From NCBI GenBank assembly GCA_003559095.1, contig PWMW01000421.1:1-33570 (forward strand): a stretch of DNA of 33,570 bases. The letters run 5' to 3'. Under the pieces are notes generated by a model. It searched no databases, had not been told where the DNA came from, and was given only the letters and a program-made list of their open reading frames with translations. A program made the translations under genes and the position numbers. The stretch is from Clostridiales bacterium. GTDB taxonomy: Bacteria > Bacillota > Limnochordia > Darwinibacteriales > B1SED10-159. This document shows, piece by piece, positions 16,884 through 25,464 of the stretch. The stretch's first letter is position 1; every line of letters begins with the position of its first letter.

Positions 16884-17450
16884 TCAATTATCGCCGGGCT
16901 TTATGCCGCGCAAAAGCTTCTGTAAGGCACCGCATGGCAGAATACGATAGGCTGGCCGGTACGCTTTCCGGTACGCTGCCGAGTGATGCATGGCGGGATA
17001 GTCATTTTGCTCCAGCTGCTCTGTGAGATCACGAAACTCCTGGACGGGCCAGAGGGTTAGTTGGCCAGCATCCATGAGATGGCCTACGTCCTGCCACGCT
17101 GTCTGCAGCTGCTGCTTGGTTCCGGGAGGATGCTGGGCGAAATCCATCAGAGCGGCCGCCAAGGATTCCAGTTCCATCCCGGAGTGCAGGAACGGTCGCA
17201 GATTGACGCGCCCCACAGCTCCATCCAACGAGATGGGTTCCCAAAGGGGCTCATCGCCGCCGAGCGTCGAAAGGGCCTCGCATTCCCTTCGCAAGTAGGC
17301 CAGGGCGCTATCCTGATCAGCAATGAGATGGCCGATGCCCATGTATGCTTGGTACAGCAATTTGTAGATATCCTGGATCTGCATGTGGGGTCGGGTCTGG
17401 TGGTGTGCCTTAAGGTGTTCTGCTAAGGTCTGCTGTCGTGGCTGATTCAC
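16884..17450 (-). CDS. Conserved hypothetical protein (DIYKLLYQAYMG...HLI type)
   Basis: This 188-residue soluble protein has no assigned function. The segment DIYKLLYQAYMGIGHLIAD, then WEPISLDGAVGRVNLRPFL and YPAMHHSAAYRKAYRPAYRIL, recalls a conserved hypothetical family seen in several bacterial phyla, but I cannot name a domain. Its many His, Arg and Tyr residues in conserved-looking blocks suggest an enzyme active site rather than a structural protein. GTG 17450 is the start, with AAAGGAT about nine bases upstream. It ends just upstream of the gpx promoter on the same strand and is not obviously in that operon. Confidence 0.72.
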   Translation of the reverse strand: MNQPRQQTLAEHLKAHHQTRPHMQIQDIYKLLYQAYMGIGHLIADQDSALAYLRRECEALSTLGGDEPLWEPISLDGAVGRVNLRPFLHSGMELESLAAALMDFAQHPPGTKQQLQTAWQDVGHLMDAGQLTLWPVQEFRDLTEQLEQNDYPAMHHSAAYRKAYRPAYRILPCGALQKLLRGIKPGDN

Positions 17451-17590
17451 GCGCCATCATCCTTTCAAGAGCTCATTTCCAAACGTGACTGGGGGAAGAG
17501 AGTATTGTGGACGCCGGAGTCTTCATGGAAGTTAGACGCCCTTAACGTCTTTGTCCGCAGCAGTTCCAAACGACATCAAGCAGGCCTGTT

Positions 17591-18013
17591 TCACAGACGT
17601 GTTTCCACTCCCCACCTTAACGGGCCTCCTCGGAGAAACGCCTGATAAACGGCGCTTCGCGCTCGGTCGTAAACTACGCATGCTGCTCTATGGAACAGGG
17701 CTGCAAGGATAGTGTTCGACGCTGAAAGAAGAGCCGCCCAGGGCACGCCATCTATATTAGTGGCTCCGGCTGAGATTCCTTCCTTGACCATCTCGTGGAA
17801 TTCTGCCACGGCGTGAAACGGCCTTACGCTTTCTGGATCTTGCGCAGGAACGAGCCGCCAAAAGCCAAGGGAAGCATTCGTCTCATGGCCGCAATTGGTT
17901 AAGAAGCATGCGGGGACAGGCGCCGCCCATAGTTCCTGCAAAATCTGGCAGCGAAACTGGTAATCGTTGCTTTCCCTTGGGGAATCCTGATATAATTTTG
18001 ACAAACGTGACAT
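17591..18013 (-). CDS. Hypothetical protein
   Basis: I do not recognise this 140-residue frame. It has an ATG with AAAGAGGTG six bases upstream, which is the main evidence that it is translated. A central alanine/leucine-rich stretch, PWAALLSASNTILAALFHRA, could be a buried helix. Cysteines occur at positions 22, 36 and 41 and near 112. No signal peptide is seen. Base composition resembles the neighbours. It lies alone between a conserved hypothetical gene and the divergent fructokinase gene. Confidence 0.5.
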   Translation of the reverse strand: MSRLSKLYQDSPRESNDYQFRCQILQELWAAPVPACFLTNCGHETNASLGFWRLVPAQDPESVRPFHAVAEFHEMVKEGISAGATNIDGVPWAALLSASNTILAALFHRAACVVYDRARSAVYQAFLRGGPLRWGVETRL

Positions 18014-18097
18014 GGTTCACCTCTTTGGGTGTTTCATGGCGTGCTCACCGTTATCTATGAAGCCTTTGCTCTTTGGGTCGAAAGCACTGGAACACGG

Positions 18098-18125
18098 TTG
18101 ACCAACAGTTTTGCCCAGTTATGCT
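18098..18125 (+). promoter_or_regulatory. Possible promoter for the fructokinase-invertase operon
   Basis: TTGACC (18098-18103) and TATGCT (18120-18125) are separated by 16 bases, about 50 bases ahead of the fructokinase start. Both boxes are imperfect. A second TTGACA at 18137 has a TATAAA only eight bases away, so it does not form a normal pair with it. Confidence 0.4.
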
Positions 18126-18174
18126 TAACTCCTTAGTTGACACCATTTTGTATAAATTGGGAGGGACTTTAGAT

Positions 18175-19155
18175 ATGGATGTAGTGTGTTTGGGAGAGCT
18201 TCTGATCGATTTTGTGGCTTTGGAACCAGGGCGTTTGATTCATCAAGGCCCAAAGTTCCAACCGGCGGCCGGTGGAGCACCGGCCAATGTGGCTGTGGGA
18301 GCAGCTAAGCTGGGTCTCAGCAGCGGGTTTATCGGCAAGGTCGGCAAAGACAGCTTCGGCGTCTTCCTCAAAGACACTTTGTGTCTTAACGGTGTGGATA
18401 CGCAGTATCTGATCGACGACCCTCGAACCCGAACAACCTTAGCTTTTGTAGCCATTGGTGATCATGGCGAACGGGACTTTGTTTTTTATCGCGATCCGGG
18501 CGCGGACACACAGCTTTTGGCTGAAGAGCTTGACGCTGCGTATTTCCAGCAGGCACGGGTCTTTCATTTTGGTTCCATAAGCTTGTCGCAGGAGCCCGTA
18601 CGGCAGGCTACTTTGCAGGCGCTCAATATGGCCAAACATGCCGGTGCTCTGATCAGTTATGATCCTAATTATCGGGATTCTCTGTGGCCGGATGAGGTGA
18701 CCGCGGTGGAGCAGATGCGCTTCGGCATGACCGCAGCCGACCTGGTCAAAGTCAGTGAGGAGGAACTATGTCTCATCGCGAACTGTAGTTCTTGGCCCCT
18801 GGCCGCCGAAGCACTGCTCCAGGACTTTGGCAGCATATCGTGTCTGCTTGTGTCGCGCGGGGCGCAAGGATGTACGGCATTTACCCGTGTTGGACGCATT
18901 GATGTGCCGGGGTTTGATGTGAAAGCCGTGGACACCACCGGCGCTGGCGATGCCTTTATGGCGGCGGTTTTGGCTTCGTTACTCAATAATGAGATCCCAC
19001 TGAGCCCTACCACTGCTCCGGCAGAGCTGGCAGACAGTCTTCGATTCGCCAATGCCGCCGCTGCCATGAGCACATTGTCTTCCGGCGCCATACCCAGCCT
19101 GAAGACGTTCACTGAGGTTGAGCAGTGGCTGCAGCAGCATAGTACTGCGAGCTGA
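18175..19155 (+). CDS. Fructokinase, PfkB (ribokinase) family
   Basis: This kinase phosphorylates a sugar, most likely fructose, with ATP. The N-terminus VVCLGELLIDFV and GGAPANVAVGAAKLG (sugar-binding and PfkB signature 1) are followed by signature 2, VDTTGAGDAFMAAVL, whose Asp (about D259) is the catalytic base. The 326 residues are typical of ScrK-like enzymes. ATG 18175 has GGGAGGG (18159-18165) nine bases upstream; the frame extends to 18073 but that part has no ribosome site. It is followed after 44 bases by a GH32 hydrolase. Together they would split sucrose, sucrose-6-phosphate or fructans and trap the fructose. Confidence 0.92.
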   Translation: MDVVCLGELLIDFVALEPGRLIHQGPKFQPAAGGAPANVAVGAAKLGLSSGFIGKVGKDSFGVFLKDTLCLNGVDTQYLIDDPRTRTTLAFVAIGDHGERDFVFYRDPGADTQLLAEELDAAYFQQARVFHFGSISLSQEPVRQATLQALNMAKHAGALISYDPNYRDSLWPDEVTAVEQMRFGMTAADLVKVSEEELCLIANCSSWPLAAEALLQDFGSISCLLVSRGAQGCTAFTRVGRIDVPGFDVKAVDTTGAGDAFMAAVLASLLNNEIPLSPTTAPAELADSLRFANAAAAMSTLSSGAIPSLKTFTEVEQWLQQHSTAS

Positions 19156-19199
19156 ATGCCATCAAGTTGGACAGATAGTCCTTGAGAGGAGTTAGGAAT

Positions 19200-20651
19200 T
19201 TGGAACATATGACAGAACGGTTCCGTCCCGCCTATCACTTCACGCCCGCCGCCCATTGGATGAACGACCCCAACGGGATGGTGTTTTTCGAAGGCGAGTA
19301 TCACCTGTTTTATCAGCACAATCCTGATGACATTGTCCATGGACCCATGTATTGGGGCCATGCAGTAAGCCGAGATCTAGTGCACTGGCAGCACCTGCCT
19401 ATTGGCTTAAAACCGGACCATAACGGAGTTATCTTCAGCGGCAGTGCAGTGGTGGATTGGAAGGACACCACAGGCTTCTTTCACGGTCAGCCGGGATTGG
19501 TCGCCATATTCACCCATCATCGACGTCATCCGGAGTCTGGGGCAGCAGAACAGCGCCAAAGTCTGGCCTACAGCAGCGACCGTGGTCGCACGTGGACCAT
19601 GTATGCCGGCAACCCGGTCTTAGAATCTCCCGAAGAACCGGACTTTCGCGATCCCAAGGTCTTTTGGCATGAATCAGAGCAGCGGTGGATCATGGTCTTA
19701 GCCGTGAAAAACAAAGTTTCGTTTTACAGTTCGCCGAATCTCAAAGAATGGAGCTTTCTCAGCCACTTTTCCGGAGGAAGCCAGGCAGGTGTTTGGGAAT
19801 GCCCCGACATGTTCCCGCTGCAAGTAGAGGAAACCAATGACTTCAAATGGGTTTTGGAAGTGGACATTAACCCTGGTGCTGTGGCCGGCGGGTCCGGTGG
19901 ACAGTACTTCGTGGGGAACTTTGACGGGCAGCGTTTCATTCCTGATGACCCCGCCGACAGTCCCTTGTGGTTGGATTACGGAAAAGACCATTACGCAGGG
20001 GTGTCGTGGTCCGACGTTCCGGCAGCAGACGGACGCCGCCTGTGGCTCGGCTGGATGAGCAACTGGCAGTACGCCAACCACACACCGACCAGCGGCTGGC
20101 GCAACGCCATGACCGTTCCCCGACAGCTGCAACTGCGCAGCGTTGGCGGCAGGCTTCGCCTTGTCCAAACACCAGTCCATGAGATCCAATCGCTGCGTAC
20201 GGACGAAACACGGCTGAAGTCTGTGAGCATCACGCACCAGCAGCCACTGCAGGTTGCAGCGGTAGGACAATGCCTGGATATGCAGTTGGACGTGCAGCTC
20301 CAGGGCTGCACCGAATGGGGGATACGCCTCTGTAAAGGCCAGAATGAGGAAACCCTAGTGGGCTATGACAGCAGCAAACAAGAACTGTTTGTGGACCGGA
20401 CGCACTCAGGTTTGGTGGACTTTCACCCTGAGTTTACGGGCAGACGCAGCGCGCCACTGGCCAGCAACGATGGCGAACTGTCACTGCGGATTCTTGTGGA
20501 TCGCTGTTCCGTAGAAGTGTTTGCCCAGGATGGCCTGGTCAGTATCACCGAGTTAATCTTTCCCGATGCAGCCAGTGGCGATCTCGAACTGTTTGTGAAG
20601 GACAATGCAGCGCTGCTGCACCAGATGACCATTCATACCTTGCAGGCCTGA
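19200..20651 (+). CDS. GH32 sucrose(-6-phosphate) hydrolase / beta-fructofuranosidase
   Basis: This retaining hydrolase acts on beta-fructofuranosides. The three GH32 residues are clear: the nucleophile in HWMNDPNGM (D23), the stabiliser in FRDPKVF (about D151) and the acid/base in WECPDMF (about E200). A five-bladed propeller is followed by a C-terminal beta-sandwich (LRILVDRCSVEVFAQDG). There is no signal peptide, so the substrate is imported. TTG 19200 is the preferred start because AGAGGAG (19185-19191) sits eight bases before it; ATG 19209 is the alternative. Pairing with a fructokinase points to sucrose or short fructans. No PTS or ABC transporter is adjacent. Confidence 0.93.
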   Translation: MEHMTERFRPAYHFTPAAHWMNDPNGMVFFEGEYHLFYQHNPDDIVHGPMYWGHAVSRDLVHWQHLPIGLKPDHNGVIFSGSAVVDWKDTTGFFHGQPGLVAIFTHHRRHPESGAAEQRQSLAYSSDRGRTWTMYAGNPVLESPEEPDFRDPKVFWHESEQRWIMVLAVKNKVSFYSSPNLKEWSFLSHFSGGSQAGVWECPDMFPLQVEETNDFKWVLEVDINPGAVAGGSGGQYFVGNFDGQRFIPDDPADSPLWLDYGKDHYAGVSWSDVPAADGRRLWLGWMSNWQYANHTPTSGWRNAMTVPRQLQLRSVGGRLRLVQTPVHEIQSLRTDETRLKSVSITHQQPLQVAAVGQCLDMQLDVQLQGCTEWGIRLCKGQNEETLVGYDSSKQELFVDRTHSGLVDFHPEFTGRRSAPLASNDGELSLRILVDRCSVEVFAQDGLVSITELIFPDAASGDLELFVKDNAALLHQMTIHTLQA

Positions 20652-20759
20652 TGGATGATTGGGCAGGAATACTCCTGGGAATCGAGAACGTAGTGCATAG
20701 GATCTCACTGCCATGGGGCAGCACGTATCTTTATGCAGGAAAGGAAGTGTTCGACAAAC

Positions 20760-21269
20760 ATGGATTTGCTAACCGGAATTCGAACGCGGCGTAGTGTGCG
20801 CAAGTTTACCACCAAAGTGGTGGAAGAAGAACACATCAAAGCGATTCTGGAGGCAGGTTTCTGTGCACCTTCCGCTCGGAATCTGCGGCCCCAGCGTTTT
20901 GTCGTGGTGGATAAGGAGGAGCTCTTGCATGAATTGGCAGAGTTTGCTCCCAATTACGGCCGTCTGCACGATGCAGCTGCAGCTATCGTTGTGTGCGGCG
21001 ATCGCAGTGTTCAGGAAACACAGGAGTTCTTGATCGAAGACTGCGCAGCATCGGTGCAGAATATGCTTTTGGCCATCCACGGTCTTGGACTTGGAGCCGT
21101 GTGGTGCGGTGTGCGCTTCGACAGTGATGGCGCCAAAGCTCTGCGTCAAAAGCTGGAGATGCCGAATCCGGTAATACCCATTGCCCTCATTGCTCTGGGA
21201 TATCCGGCTGAAACTCCCACGGTTCCCGAACGCTATGATGAACAGCGAGTGCACTGGAACTCCTTCTAG
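20760..21269 (+). CDS. Nitroreductase family FMN protein
   Basis: This 169-residue flavoenzyme is expected to use NAD(P)H to reduce nitroaromatics, quinones or flavins as a dimer. The start GIRTRRSVRKFTTK holds the phosphate-binding arginines of FMN, APSARNLRPQRF follows, and GLGAVWCGVRF and ALIALGYPAE form the late FMN-contact region. I place the start at ATG 20760, 12 bases after GGAAAGGAAG; the in-frame ATG at 20733 has no ribosome site. It stands alone, about 100 bases after the invertase, with a terminator-like hairpin well downstream. The substrate is unknown. Confidence 0.9.
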   Translation: MDLLTGIRTRRSVRKFTTKVVEEEHIKAILEAGFCAPSARNLRPQRFVVVDKEELLHELAEFAPNYGRLHDAAAAIVVCGDRSVQETQEFLIEDCAASVQNMLLAIHGLGLGAVWCGVRFDSDGAKALRQKLEMPNPVIPIALIALGYPAETPTVPERYDEQRVHWNSF

Positions 21270-21461
21270 GTGTCCCCGCAAAGACGTAACTGAAAAAGCT
21301 GCTTTGGCCGAGTGTAGTCACTCAAATTCCAGCTAACGGGGTGCGCGGTTGCTGTGGCGCTTTCCAGTTCCGCTTGGAAGCGGATCCTAGAAGACGACTG
21401 CCACCGGGGCCTCCGCTTGCTGGACCATATGCCCCTGACAGGCACGTAAGAGACAAATACG
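21270..21461 (+). other. Gene-free stretch downstream of the nitroreductase
   Basis: No coding sequence is supported here. A hairpin with arms CGCTTTCCA and TGGAAGCG lies near 21358-21384. The stretch between the nitroreductase stop and the terminator is nearly 200 bases long, so a small RNA or long 3-prime region is possible, but nothing diagnostic was found. Confidence 0.3.
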
Positions 21462-21496
21462 GCTCACTCATCTATGGAGATGGGTGAGCTCTTTGT
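21462..21496 (+). terminator. Intrinsic terminator before the DUF134 gene
   Basis: A 12-bp stem (21462-21473 with 21478-21489, a single T-G wobble) and a four-base loop are followed by TCTTTGTT. It separates the nitroreductase from the DUF134/oxidoreductase region. Confidence 0.75.
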
Positions 21497-21514
21497 TGCC
21501 GCGGCCGCTGGTTC

Positions 21515-21542
21515 TTGATATATACCCGAAAACGAGTATACT
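21515..21542 (+). promoter_or_regulatory. Promoter upstream of the DUF134 gene, with inverted repeat
   Basis: TTGATA (21515-21520), a 16-base spacer and TATACT (21537-21542) form a plausible sigma-A promoter. The spacer region is symmetric, with TATAC and GTATA flanking CCGAAAACGA, so a repressor may bind between the two boxes. The leader to the ATG at 21688 is about 140 bases. Confidence 0.6.
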
Positions 21543-21687
21543 GAGATTGTCAGCAGTTAACGGCTCCGTTTGCGCCTGGACACAGGTTTTCTGAGGAACC
21601 CCGGGGTTTTCCTGAAGGCAAATTGCCAGTGTTCGGGACCGGCAGCCTGCTAGAGACCATCCGGAAGATGAAGGGAAGGGATCACCG

Positions 21688-22071
21688 ATGCCACGACCAC
21701 GCAAACCGCGCCGCGTCTGCGCGCAACCTATCAGTGAGGTCTTTGGACCCCTGGGAGCGGCGGTCCGCTCCGGTGGTTCCATGATCGCTATGACGGTAGA
21801 AGAGTACGAGTGCCTGCGTCTTATGGATTTTGAGGGTCTGACACAGGAAGAGTGTGCTCAGCAGATGGATGTGGCCCGCACTACCGTGCAGCGGATTTAC
21901 GCCGATGCTCGGCGCAAGGTGGCCCAGTCCCTTGTGGAAGGCACGCCGCTGCGGATCCAAGGCGGGGACTATCGGCTGTGCAGCGACCCGAACGGCCCGG
22001 AACACTGCGGGGAGTACTGTGGTCGCCGCCGCGGGGGCTTTGGCCGGGGGCGTGGTCGTCGTGAGCATTGA
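21688..22071 (+). CDS. DUF134 family helix-turn-helix protein
   Basis: This 127-residue protein is a member of the DUF134 family of putative DNA-binding proteins. The N-terminus MPRPRKPRRVCAQP and VFGPLG are typical, and EGLTQEECAQQMDVARTTVQRIYADARRKVA is a sigma-70 region 4-like helix-turn-helix. Cysteines at the N-terminus and in CSDPNGPEHCGEYC suggest a metal or Fe-S site. The C-terminus ends in a low-complexity RGGFGRGRGRR tail that may contact nucleic acid. ATG 21688 follows AAGGGAAGGG. Family members often lie near Fe-S or redox genes, and here an Fe-S aldo/keto reductase follows, so a regulatory link is possible. Confidence 0.9.
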   Translation: MPRPRKPRRVCAQPISEVFGPLGAAVRSGGSMIAMTVEEYECLRLMDFEGLTQEECAQQMDVARTTVQRIYADARRKVAQSLVEGTPLRIQGGDYRLCSDPNGPEHCGEYCGRRRGGFGRGRGRREH

Positions 22072-22251
22072 ACTGCTATTGTGGAACCAGGGAGCCATCC
22101 CGGTCTTGAATCGCGGCCGGAAACAGCTACCGCGAATCATGGAGCAGGAATGGGTGGCGAAAAAGACGAATATAAATAGGTAGTAGCGGCGAAATGTACG
22201 TTATTCTTTTGGGATCACGTGCACAGCGACGAATCATTGGAGGTTATTCTG

Positions 22252-23283
22252 TTGAAAAAAGTTCGCTTGGGCCGAACCGGCCTGATGGTGACACAAACCG
22301 CATTCGGTGCCCTGCCAGTACAGAGAATACCTGTATCTGAGGCGGCTGCCCTGCTGCGATATGCCTTTGACCAGGGTGTTAACTTTTTTGACACCGCCCG
22401 CGGGTATTCCGATAGTGAGGAAAAATTGGGAGCGGCCTTGGCTGATGTGCGGTCGGAGGTCGTCATTGCCACGAAAAGTTTTGCCAAGAAGGAAGAGCAG
22501 CTGCTGCGGGATGTCGAAGCCAGCCTTGCCAAACTAAAGACCGACTACATAGACATTCTTCAGTTTCACAATCCAGGTTTTATCCCCAAACCCGGTGGTG
22601 CCGATGGTCTTTATGATGGCATCCGTAAATTGCAGGACCAAGGTGTGGTTCGGCACATTGGGATCACCAATCACAAGGGATCCTTGGCCGAAGAAGCAGT
22701 GGAATCAGGGCTTTACGCCACACTGCAGTTTCCCCTGTCGTATCTTTCGTCTGCCGCTGATTTTGCCTTAGTGGATCTCTGCCGCCAGCATGATGTGGGC
22801 TTCATAGCTATGAAAGCGTTATCTGGAGGACTCATCACCGATGCGGCTGCCAGCTTCGCGTATCTGCGTCAATACGACAATGTTGTGCCCATTTGGGGAA
22901 TTCAGCGGCGCCAGGAATTGGATGAGTTCTTGGCACTCGAAGTAGATCCCCCGACCCTGGATCATGGCATGCTGCAGCGCATAGCGGCTGACCGGGAGGA
23001 TCTGTCCGGTTCGTTCTGCCGTGGCTGCGGCTACTGCATGCCCTGCCCAGTGGATATTCCCATCAGCATGGCAGCCCGGATGTCCCTCCTGCTGCAGCGA
23101 GCGCCGTACCAGCAGTTCTTGTCCGAACAGTGGCAGGAGAACATGCAGCGCATCCTAGACTGCATTGACTGCGGGCAGTGCCGACGCGCCTGCCCCTACG
23201 AGCTTGATACACCGCAGTTATTGCGAGACGAGTACAACCGGTATTGGGACTTCGCTGAACAGCATGGTGTGCCCAGACCTTAA
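22252..23283 (+). CDS. Aldo/keto reductase with C-terminal 4Fe-4S domain
   Basis: The first part is an AKR barrel, with VNFFDTARGYSDSEEKLG containing the catalytic Asp and Tyr, and TKSFAKKE and LQFHNPG following. The C-terminal extension has two ferredoxin-like cysteine clusters, CRGCGYCMPCP and CIDCGQCRRACP, giving eight cysteines for one or two 4Fe-4S centres. Such fusions occur in anaerobes and may couple NAD(P)H or ferredoxin electrons to carbonyl reduction. TTG 22252 is the start, eight bases after GGAGG; the frame opens at 22219. The gene leads a run with an AEC permease (43 bases later) and a Gfo/Idh/MocA enzyme. Confidence 0.92.
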   Translation: MKKVRLGRTGLMVTQTAFGALPVQRIPVSEAAALLRYAFDQGVNFFDTARGYSDSEEKLGAALADVRSEVVIATKSFAKKEEQLLRDVEASLAKLKTDYIDILQFHNPGFIPKPGGADGLYDGIRKLQDQGVVRHIGITNHKGSLAEEAVESGLYATLQFPLSYLSSAADFALVDLCRQHDVGFIAMKALSGGLITDAAASFAYLRQYDNVVPIWGIQRRQELDEFLALEVDPPTLDHGMLQRIAADREDLSGSFCRGCGYCMPCPVDIPISMAARMSLLLQRAPYQQFLSEQWQENMQRILDCIDCGQCRRACPYELDTPQLLRDEYNRYWDFAEQHGVPRP

Positions 23284-23325
23284 CGATCCCATCCATTCAT
23301 TCCGTGAAGCGAGGTCAAGAACGTT

Positions 23326-24282
23326 ATGCAATTCTTTCTCCACATACTGTTCAACAATATCGTGCCCATTTTCGCGCTCATCGCCGTCGGGTACGGATTG
23401 GGTCGCAAGTTCGACTTGGATGTTTTCACCCTAAGTAAGCTGACCTTTTATGTTTTTGTCCCATCGTTCATTCTGGTGAGCCTGTATACCACGGAGATCC
23501 CCTGGGAAATGCTCTCGGTCATTGTGTTTGTGTTGTTCTTGATGGCGCTTAACTTTGCTATCAGCACTGTGCTCGGCCGACTGCGGGGGTACAGTACCGG
23601 TCTTTCCAGCGCCTTCAAGAACTCTGTGATGTTTTATAATTCGGGGAACATCGGCCTGCCCTTGGTAACCTTGGTGTTCGCCACAGCACCCTTTGCCACT
23701 CCGGAGATCGTCAGCTTGGTGGTTACAGCCCAAATACTGGTCCTAGTGATGCAGAACATCACCACGTATAGTTTTGGTATCTATAACGCCGGCCGGGCCA
23801 CATTGCGCTGGCAGCAGTCCCTGATTAAGGTGTTGAAGATGCCGACCATTTATGCCATTCCCGTGGCCCTGCTGTTCCAGAGCCTGCCTGTGGATATGAC
23901 ACAAACTCCCATTTGGCCGGCGCTGGAGCATGCCCGCGGAGCTTTAATCGCCATGGCCTTGTTGACCTTGGGTGTGCAGTTGTCCCGGACGAAGCTGCGG
24001 GTAACCAACGGCGAAGTCTATTTGGCTGTGGCCATGCGATTGTTAGGTGGACCCCTGCTAGCTTGGATCTTGCTGCTCGTAATGGGGTTGGAAGGTGTTT
24101 TGGCCCAAGCGCTCCTCATATCGTCAGCAGTGCCCACGTCTGTGAACAGTGCGCTCATCGCGGTGGAGATGGGCAATCACTCGGGATTTGCATCGCAGGT
24201 AGTTATGGTGTCAACGCTGCTCAGTGCCTTGACTATGACATTGGTGATCTTCAGTGCCCAGGTGTTGTTTCCGATCCTATGA
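23326..24282 (+). CDS. AEC family permease
   Basis: This 318-residue integral membrane protein has about ten hydrophobic segments in the auxin efflux carrier/malonate-type transporter pattern. NNIVPIFALIAVGYGLGRKF opens the protein, SVMFYNSGNIGLPLV is the characteristic polar break in the middle of the first bundle, and MALLTLGVQLSRT and SSAVPTSVNSALIAVEMG lie in the second repeat. Bacterial members export or import organic acids and similar anions. It lies between an aldo/keto reductase and a Gfo/Idh/MocA oxidoreductase with short gaps (43 and 17 bases), so it may move the substrate or product of one of them. Confidence 0.9.
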   Translation: MQFFLHILFNNIVPIFALIAVGYGLGRKFDLDVFTLSKLTFYVFVPSFILVSLYTTEIPWEMLSVIVFVLFLMALNFAISTVLGRLRGYSTGLSSAFKNSVMFYNSGNIGLPLVTLVFATAPFATPEIVSLVVTAQILVLVMQNITTYSFGIYNAGRATLRWQQSLIKVLKMPTIYAIPVALLFQSLPVDMTQTPIWPALEHARGALIAMALLTLGVQLSRTKLRVTNGEVYLAVAMRLLGGPLLAWILLLVMGLEGVLAQALLISSAVPTSVNSALIAVEMGNHSGFASQVVMVSTLLSALTMTLVIFSAQVLFPIL

Positions 24283-24299
24283 CGTAAAGGAAGGGTGCG

Positions 24300-25337
24300 A
24301 TGAATATGCTGCGAATGGCGATCATTGGAGCTGGGGTTTGGGGAGAGGTGCACGCTCATCTGTACCATGAGCATCCGGCGGCAAAGGTCTGCGCCGTCTG
24401 TGATCAAGACGGTGCGAAGGCTGAGCGCTTGGGAGCGCAGTTCGGTATCACGGCAGTGTATGACGACCATAGGCAAATGCTGGCCAAGGAAGACATTGAT
24501 GCAGTGGCCATCGTTACGCCCGATCATCTGCATGGACAATTGGCAGTGGATTGTGCCAATGCAGGGAAGCACATGTTGCTGGAGAAGCCTTTGGCCACAA
24601 CCCTGGCCGATGTCAGGGCCATTGCCGCTGCCGTGCGGGCTAATCAGGTCCGCTGTATGGTGGATCTGCACAACCGCTGGAGTCCCCCCTTCGCGGTCAC
24701 CAAAGATTCCGTGACGGGCGGTGAGTTAGGGCGGCCTGTCAGTGCCTATTTTCGACTGAATGACATTCAATGGGTGGCCACAGACATGCTTCCCTGGGCC
24801 AGTGAGTCCTCGATCCTTTGGTTTTTAGGACCGCATACCGTGGACACCCTGCGCTGGATGTTTGACGATGAAGTGGAGCAGGTCTACACGGTCGCTACGG
24901 CGGGTATCCTGCAGGGCAAGGGCGTCGATACCGTAGACATGTACCAGAGCATCCTGCAGTTTCGCAATGGTGGGATTGCCACGACGGAAAACGGTTGGAT
25001 TACACCGGATACCCACCCGTGCATCAATGACATCAAGTTCAATATCACTGGTACGAAGGGCATGATCAGCCTCGATCTCAGCAACAGCCAGATGATCGAA
25101 CGGTTCACTGAGGACCGCAGCGATCGTCCGGATGTCTTGGTCAAACACTTTGTCCACGGCAAACCCAAAGGTTTTGCCTACGAAAGCATTCGCCACTTTG
25201 TGGATTGCTTGGCTGCTGATGAGCCATTCTTAGTAAGTTTTGACGATGCGGCGAACACCTCCTTGGTGATCTTGGCCATGCTCGAATCAGCACAGCAGGG
25301 CCGTCCCATCAAAGTGAACTATGATCTCAATGGGTAG
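24300..25337 (+). CDS. Gfo/Idh/MocA family oxidoreductase
   Basis: This is an NAD(P)-dependent dehydrogenase of 345 residues. MAIIGAGVWGEVHAHLY is the Rossmann nucleotide-binding motif, AIVTPDHLHGQLAV and LLEKPLATTLADV follow with the EKP lysine, and the active-site His is probably in FLGPHTVDTLRWMF. It is a different subfamily from the enzyme at 6669. AAAGGAAGG precedes the ATG. It is the third gene of a run with an Fe-S aldo/keto reductase and an AEC permease, hinting at a sugar acid or polyol pathway. Confidence 0.89.
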   Translation: MNMLRMAIIGAGVWGEVHAHLYHEHPAAKVCAVCDQDGAKAERLGAQFGITAVYDDHRQMLAKEDIDAVAIVTPDHLHGQLAVDCANAGKHMLLEKPLATTLADVRAIAAAVRANQVRCMVDLHNRWSPPFAVTKDSVTGGELGRPVSAYFRLNDIQWVATDMLPWASESSILWFLGPHTVDTLRWMFDDEVEQVYTVATAGILQGKGVDTVDMYQSILQFRNGGIATTENGWITPDTHPCINDIKFNITGTKGMISLDLSNSQMIERFTEDRSDRPDVLVKHFVHGKPKGFAYESIRHFVDCLAADEPFLVSFDDAANTSLVILAMLESAQQGRPIKVNYDLNG

Positions 25338-25370
25338 GGAACGACCACCGGCATCCAGCTGGTCATCCAT

Positions 25371-25399
25371 TTGCCGAAAGGGCCAGTGTCTGTTACAAT
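25371..25399 (+). promoter_or_regulatory. Sigma-A promoter for the flavodiiron gene
   Basis: TTGCCG (25371-25376), a 17-base spacer and TACAAT (25394-25399) are seen, with a TG extension one base ahead of the -10 box. The leader is about 60 bases. This gives the flavodiiron gene its own transcript. Confidence 0.75.
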
Positions 25400-25464
25400 G
25401 GAAGTGAAACTTAATATGGTTATCTATCTGCTAACTGGACATATGGAAAGGATGTAGAAGCCGC

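Noticed and set aside
18137-18156. TTGACA followed by TATAAA as the fructokinase promoter
   Set aside because: The two boxes are only eight bases apart, far from the 16-18 needed; a weaker but correctly spaced pair lies at 18098-18125.
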